A stretch of 64,000 bases of DNA from an uncultured Alteromonadaceae bacterium (GTDB lineage Bacteria; Pseudomonadota; Gammaproteobacteria; Enterobacterales; Alteromonadaceae). The notes under the pieces are model-generated. The model was given only the letters and a program-made list of their open reading frames with translations. It searched no databases and was not told the origin of the DNA. The stretch spans positions 21,422 to 85,421 of the forward strand of contig CANMXU010000023.1 in the NCBI GenBank assembly GCA_947501935.1. The letters run 5' to 3'. Shown here in pieces: positions 61,063 to 64,000 of this stretch (position 1 is its first letter; the number at the start of each line of letters is the position of its first letter). The position numbers were made by a program, and so were the translations under genes.

Positions 61063-62655
61063 ATGAACAATACGTATTCAGCATTAAAGGCCAATATTAA
61101 ATTTGACCTTCGCGCCAGTATCATGGTGTTTTTTGTTGCGCTTCCATTATGTTTAGGTGTAGCACTCGCTTCAGGTGCTCCATTATTTTCGGGCGTTATC
61201 GCCGGTATTATTGGCGGTATAGTCGTCGGTTTTTTAAGTGGTTCACAGTTAGGTGTAAGTGGCCCAGCAGCAGGTTTAACCGTAGTCGTATTATCTGCAA
61301 TTATTGAATTAGGCAGCTTTGAGTTATTTCTTTCAGCGGTAATTTTAGCTGGTATTTTACAACTTATTTTAGGTTTCGCTAAAGCTGGAATTATTGCCTA
61401 CTATTTCCCATCTTCCGTTATTAAAGGCATGCTAACGGCAATTGGTATTATTATTATTTTAAAACAAATTCCTCATGCTGTTGGCTACAGTGCTGTTGTA
61501 GCAAGCTATGATACTTTTAATCAAAATGATGGCCATAATACCCTTTCTAGCCTTTATTACATGCTTGAAGCTATCAACCTAGGCACCATAATTATTGCAG
61601 CACTTTCACTGGCAATTCTTATTACTTGGGATAGCGCTACAGTTAAAGCCAATAAAGTATTATCTTCAATTCCTGGCTCGTTGCTAGCGGTAGTAGTAGG
61701 TATAGTATTGGCTGCTATTTTTAATACCACAACGACCTTGGCCTTATTACCAGAGCACTTGGTTAATATTCCGGTCGCTTCTTCTGCCAGTGAATTTTTA
61801 AATAATTTCTCAACACCAGATTTCTCACAAATAATGTCATCACAGGTATGGATTGTAGCTATTACTTTAGCTGCAATAGCCAGTATTGAAACCTTACTAT
61901 GCTTAGAAGCCAGTGATAAATTAGACCCATACAAACGCGTTTCCTCGCCGAATACTGAGTTAAAAGCTCAGGGCGTAGGTAACATTGTTTCTGGTTTAAT
62001 TGGTGGCTTACCAATTACTCAGGTTATTGTACGAAGCTCTGCAAACATTCAAGGTGGCGGTAGAACTAAGTTATCTACTATTTTTCACGGAGTATTATTA
62101 TTAATAAGCGTTATGCTATTACCTACCTTATTAAATATGATCCCACTAGCATCCCTTGCTGCTATTTTATTGGTTGTAGGTTACAAACTGGCAAGCCCAG
62201 CTATTTTTAAAGCCACATTAAAACAGGGTAAAGAGCAATACATCCCATTCATTATTACTGTACTAGCAATCATTTTTACTGACCTTTTAATGGGGATCGG
62301 CATAGGTATGATGGTCGCGGTATTTAATATTCTTTATGTTAACTATTTGAATGGCTTTTACTTTAACAAGGAAGAATATAAATCAGGCGATACTATCGTT
62401 TTAAACTTAATTGAGCACGTTACTTTTATTAATAAAGCTAGCATAGTGAAAACCTTAACCGAATTGCCTAGCCATTCAAAAGTGGTTATAGATTGCAGTA
62501 AAGCCAACGATATTGATTTTGATGTTTGGGAAGTGATCCAAGATTTCAAACTATCGGCAAGTGAACGACACATCGACGTGAAGATCATTGGGACGTCAAT
62601 AACAGCTAAAATCAACAAAGCTTACAACCGAGTATCAGTTGTAAACCCCAGCTAG
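61063..62655 (+). CDS. SulP family bicarbonate/sulfate transporter
   Basis: This 530-aa membrane protein is of the SLC26/SulP family. About 12-14 hydrophobic segments begin with MVFFVALPLCLGVALASGAPLFSGVIAGIIGGIVVG; the STAS domain is at about 430-530 (SKVVIDCSKANDIDFDVWEVIQDF). The motif SGSQLGVSGPAAGLTVVV matches the family. Its neighbour is carbonic anhydrase, so a BicA-like sodium-dependent bicarbonate importer is the likely role. AAGAGAG precedes the ATG. Confidence 0.9.
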   Translation: MNNTYSALKANIKFDLRASIMVFFVALPLCLGVALASGAPLFSGVIAGIIGGIVVGFLSGSQLGVSGPAAGLTVVVLSAIIELGSFELFLSAVILAGILQLILGFAKAGIIAYYFPSSVIKGMLTAIGIIIILKQIPHAVGYSAVVASYDTFNQNDGHNTLSSLYYMLEAINLGTIIIAALSLAILITWDSATVKANKVLSSIPGSLLAVVVGIVLAAIFNTTTTLALLPEHLVNIPVASSASEFLNNFSTPDFSQIMSSQVWIVAITLAAIASIETLLCLEASDKLDPYKRVSSPNTELKAQGVGNIVSGLIGGLPITQVIVRSSANIQGGGRTKLSTIFHGVLLLISVMLLPTLLNMIPLASLAAILLVVGYKLASPAIFKATLKQGKEQYIPFIITVLAIIFTDLLMGIGIGMMVAVFNILYVNYLNGFYFNKEEYKSGDTIVLNLIEHVTFINKASIVKTLTELPSHSKVVIDCSKANDIDFDVWEVIQDFKLSASERHIDVKIIGTSITAKINKAYNRVSVVNPS

Positions 62656-62691
62656 AAACCTTAACTAAAAACACCAGCAGTTCAAAGCCAC

Positions 62692-62721
62692 AAAGCGCAT
62701 GAATTAATCCATGCGCTTTTT
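62692..62721 (+). terminator. Intrinsic terminator after SulP gene
   Basis: AAAGCGCATG (62692-62701) pairs with CATGCGCTTT (62710-62719), followed by TT. Confidence 0.85.
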
Positions 62722-62848
62722 CATTTAATGAAAGGTTACCAGCGTAGCTTTTATCGACACACCATAAAATTGATATAAAACAACAAATCAACTGACTACC
62801 AGCCGAATAAATGAGTTATCTCCTAAACTTTATAATAAGTGAAGTTAA

Positions 62849-63271
62849 ATGGACAAGCTGATTATGCGTAGAAGAAAAAAGGGGATAATCGTTGAAAAAG
62901 ATGCCGGTGTTGATATGACTCCGATGCTAGATATCGTATTTATACTTCTGATATTTTTTATCGTCACCACATCTTTTGTTAAAGAAAAAGGTTTTGTGGT
63001 AGGAAAATCAGAGGCAAGCAAATCAACAGAAAATACTTCGAAGAATATCATGATCCATATTGACGAGAATAATATGGTATATTTTAACAATAAACCTGTC
63101 GATATTATGCGGTTACCAGCACGTGTTGAATACTTCACTGCTAATAATGCTACCGAAATTGTTATTCTTAGACCCCATGAAGAAACGAGTTATCAAAAAG
63201 TAGTAGAAGTGCTTGATCAATTACAGCAATTTAAACGATTAAAAATTACCATTGGTATTTACAAACCATAG
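62849..63271 (+). CDS. ExbD/TolR family protein (orphan)
   Basis: This 140-aa protein has a cytoplasmic N-terminus, one membrane helix with the key Asp (D28) in VDMTPMLDIVFILLIFFIVTTSF, and a periplasmic C-terminal domain. ExbD/TolR proteins use the proton gradient with an ExbB/TolQ partner. No such partner gene is present in the window, so it may share one encoded elsewhere. An in-frame ATG at 62864 is an alternative start; neither has a strong ribosome binding site. Confidence 0.85.
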   Translation: MDKLIMRRRKKGIIVEKDAGVDMTPMLDIVFILLIFFIVTTSFVKEKGFVVGKSEASKSTENTSKNIMIHIDENNMVYFNNKPVDIMRLPARVEYFTANNATEIVILRPHEETSYQKVVEVLDQLQQFKRLKITIGIYKP

Positions 63272-63321
63272 ATTTCATCCGTAATAAACGAAGCATTGGC
63301 GCTGAGCTTACTTTTAGGAAT

Positions 63322-63354
63322 AAAAAGCCCTTATAAGCAATAAAGGCCCTTTTA
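63322..63354. terminator. Imperfect terminator between exbD and DUF3859 genes
   Basis: AAAAAGCCCTTAT and ATAAAGGCCCTTTT form an imperfect hairpin with T-rich tails on both strands, between convergent genes. Confidence 0.45.
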
Positions 63355-63370
63355 TCCCTTTACCGATACA

Positions 63371-63817
63371 TTATCTCTTCAGAGTAACTTTACGTTTATA
63401 TAGACCAAAATCGTCGATAGCTTGAAGGTGATCTAACGATACATCAAAGGTTTTATCCGCGACAATTTTATTGTTAAACATAATAACTATATGCCAAAAG
63501 CCGGTTTTATTCTCAATAGGTAACCAAATAGTATCACCTAAGAAAAAATCCCAATCATTATTAGTCACATGTATTTCATCACAAAAAGGTGCCATAACAT
63601 CGCCATTGCTATCAGTAATGTTGGGATGATTGATACAGTACGATAACTTAGCTCCTTTGCCTTTCTTAACATTAAGAATATAGCCAAATTCAATATCCTC
63701 TTGGGCGGGGATCTCTGTAGTAAACTCTTTTATCTTTGGCAATTCTTTTGAGTCATGATCCCATTTAGAATAAATGCCATAACTACGTATTTTAAATTGA
63801 GGGTTAATTTTTGCCAT
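63371..63817 (-). CDS. DUF3859 domain protein
   Basis: This 148-aa protein contains the DUF3859 pattern: IRSYGIYSKWDHDSKELPKIKEFTTEIPAQEDIEFGYILNVKKGKGAKL, then NDWDFFLGDTIWLPIE and FNNKIVADKTFDV. It is soluble, with no signal peptide. The family has no known function. It is convergent with the exbD gene. Confidence 0.85.
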   Translation of the reverse strand: MAKINPQFKIRSYGIYSKWDHDSKELPKIKEFTTEIPAQEDIEFGYILNVKKGKGAKLSYCINHPNITDSNGDVMAPFCDEIHVTNNDWDFFLGDTIWLPIENKTGFWHIVIMFNNKIVADKTFDVSLDHLQAIDDFGLYKRKVTLKR

Positions 63818-63958
63818 AGCTAGAATCTGTAACTTAAATTGGATAATGAACGGATGTTTTAAAAATAATAAGTGAAATACCGTAAGTCACTTTTTATGAA
63901 CCTAAAATATAATTAATTTATTGTGTCTCGTCCTGATATACGTTGACAATTTTTAATG

Positions 63959-63991
63959 AAAGGCCAGTAGCTTTTGCTCCTGGTCTTTTTT
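63959..63991 (+). terminator. Plus-strand terminator near the right edge
   Basis: AAAGGCCAG pairs (one G-U) with CTGGTCTTT (around 63979-63988), followed by TTT. There is no plus-strand gene just upstream in the window, so its transcript is unclear; it might belong to a short unannotated RNA. Confidence 0.6.
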
Positions 63992-64000
63992 GTGCACTTG

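Overview
The window looks like chromosome from a marine gammaproteobacterium of the Alteromonadales, most likely Colwelliaceae (Colwellia, Thalassotalea and relatives). The reasons are the low G+C content, the protein sequences, and the housekeeping gene order rsmE-gshB-yqgE-ruvX / pilU-pilT / yggS-proC-yggT-DUF4426-rdgB-hemW-tadA / mltF / purL. The species assignment is inference. No tRNA, rRNA, CRISPR array, insertion sequence or prophage was recognised.

Region 1 (1-5.2 kb): the N-terminus of a polysaccharide flippase runs off the left edge. Next comes a nitric-oxide signalling locus: a sigma-54-type response regulator (minus strand), then a degenerate HD-GYP response regulator, an H-NOX haem NO sensor and its histidine kinase as one plus-strand operon. 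Region 2 (5.2-8.2 kb) is accessory and partly decayed: a broken GNAT gene, a Cys-rich protein, an FMN split-barrel protein, a small membrane ORF broken at a T8 run, and two hypotheticals. Region 3 (8.2-17.5 kb) is an exopolysaccharide (EPS) locus: DXD glycosyltransferase, WecG/TagA-type transferase fused to a degenerate sugar-transferase domain, initiating sugar-phosphate transferase, Wza-like export lipoprotein, Wzz-like protein, Wzy-like polymerase, pyruvyl transferase and GT2 transferase. Each of its three apparent transcription units is preceded by a sequence with sigma-54 -24/-12 spacing. Together with the neighbouring sigma-54-type regulator, this suggests an NO-to-EPS control circuit, which is the most interesting hypothesis in the window.

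Region 4 (17.6-21.9 kb) is an RND efflux pair without an outer-membrane channel. Region 5 (22.2-39.6 kb) is mostly housekeeping, interrupted between tadA and mltF by about 1.4 kb with a 43-codon basic ORF, a frameshifted mini-gene and a solute-binding protein. Region 6 (39.8-50.3 kb) carries a UspE-like protein, an iodotyrosine-deiodinase-like flavoprotein, an RraB-like protein, an RluA-family enzyme, a DapA that resembles plant enzymes, cinA, a DUF342 protein and a YggN-like protein. Region 7 (50.3-54.4 kb) holds etfD and etfBA, divergent around two tandem 16-bp palindromes, followed by yciH. Region 8 (54.4-57.6 kb) pairs a TyrR-like regulator that keeps the GAFTGA loop with a methionine gamma-lyase gene; two TyrR-box-like sites and a sigma-54-like element lie between them. 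Region 9 (57.6-64 kb) has a HIT protein, rbgA, an OxyR-like LysR regulator divergent from a carbonic anhydrase/SulP pair, an orphan ExbD and a DUF3859 protein.
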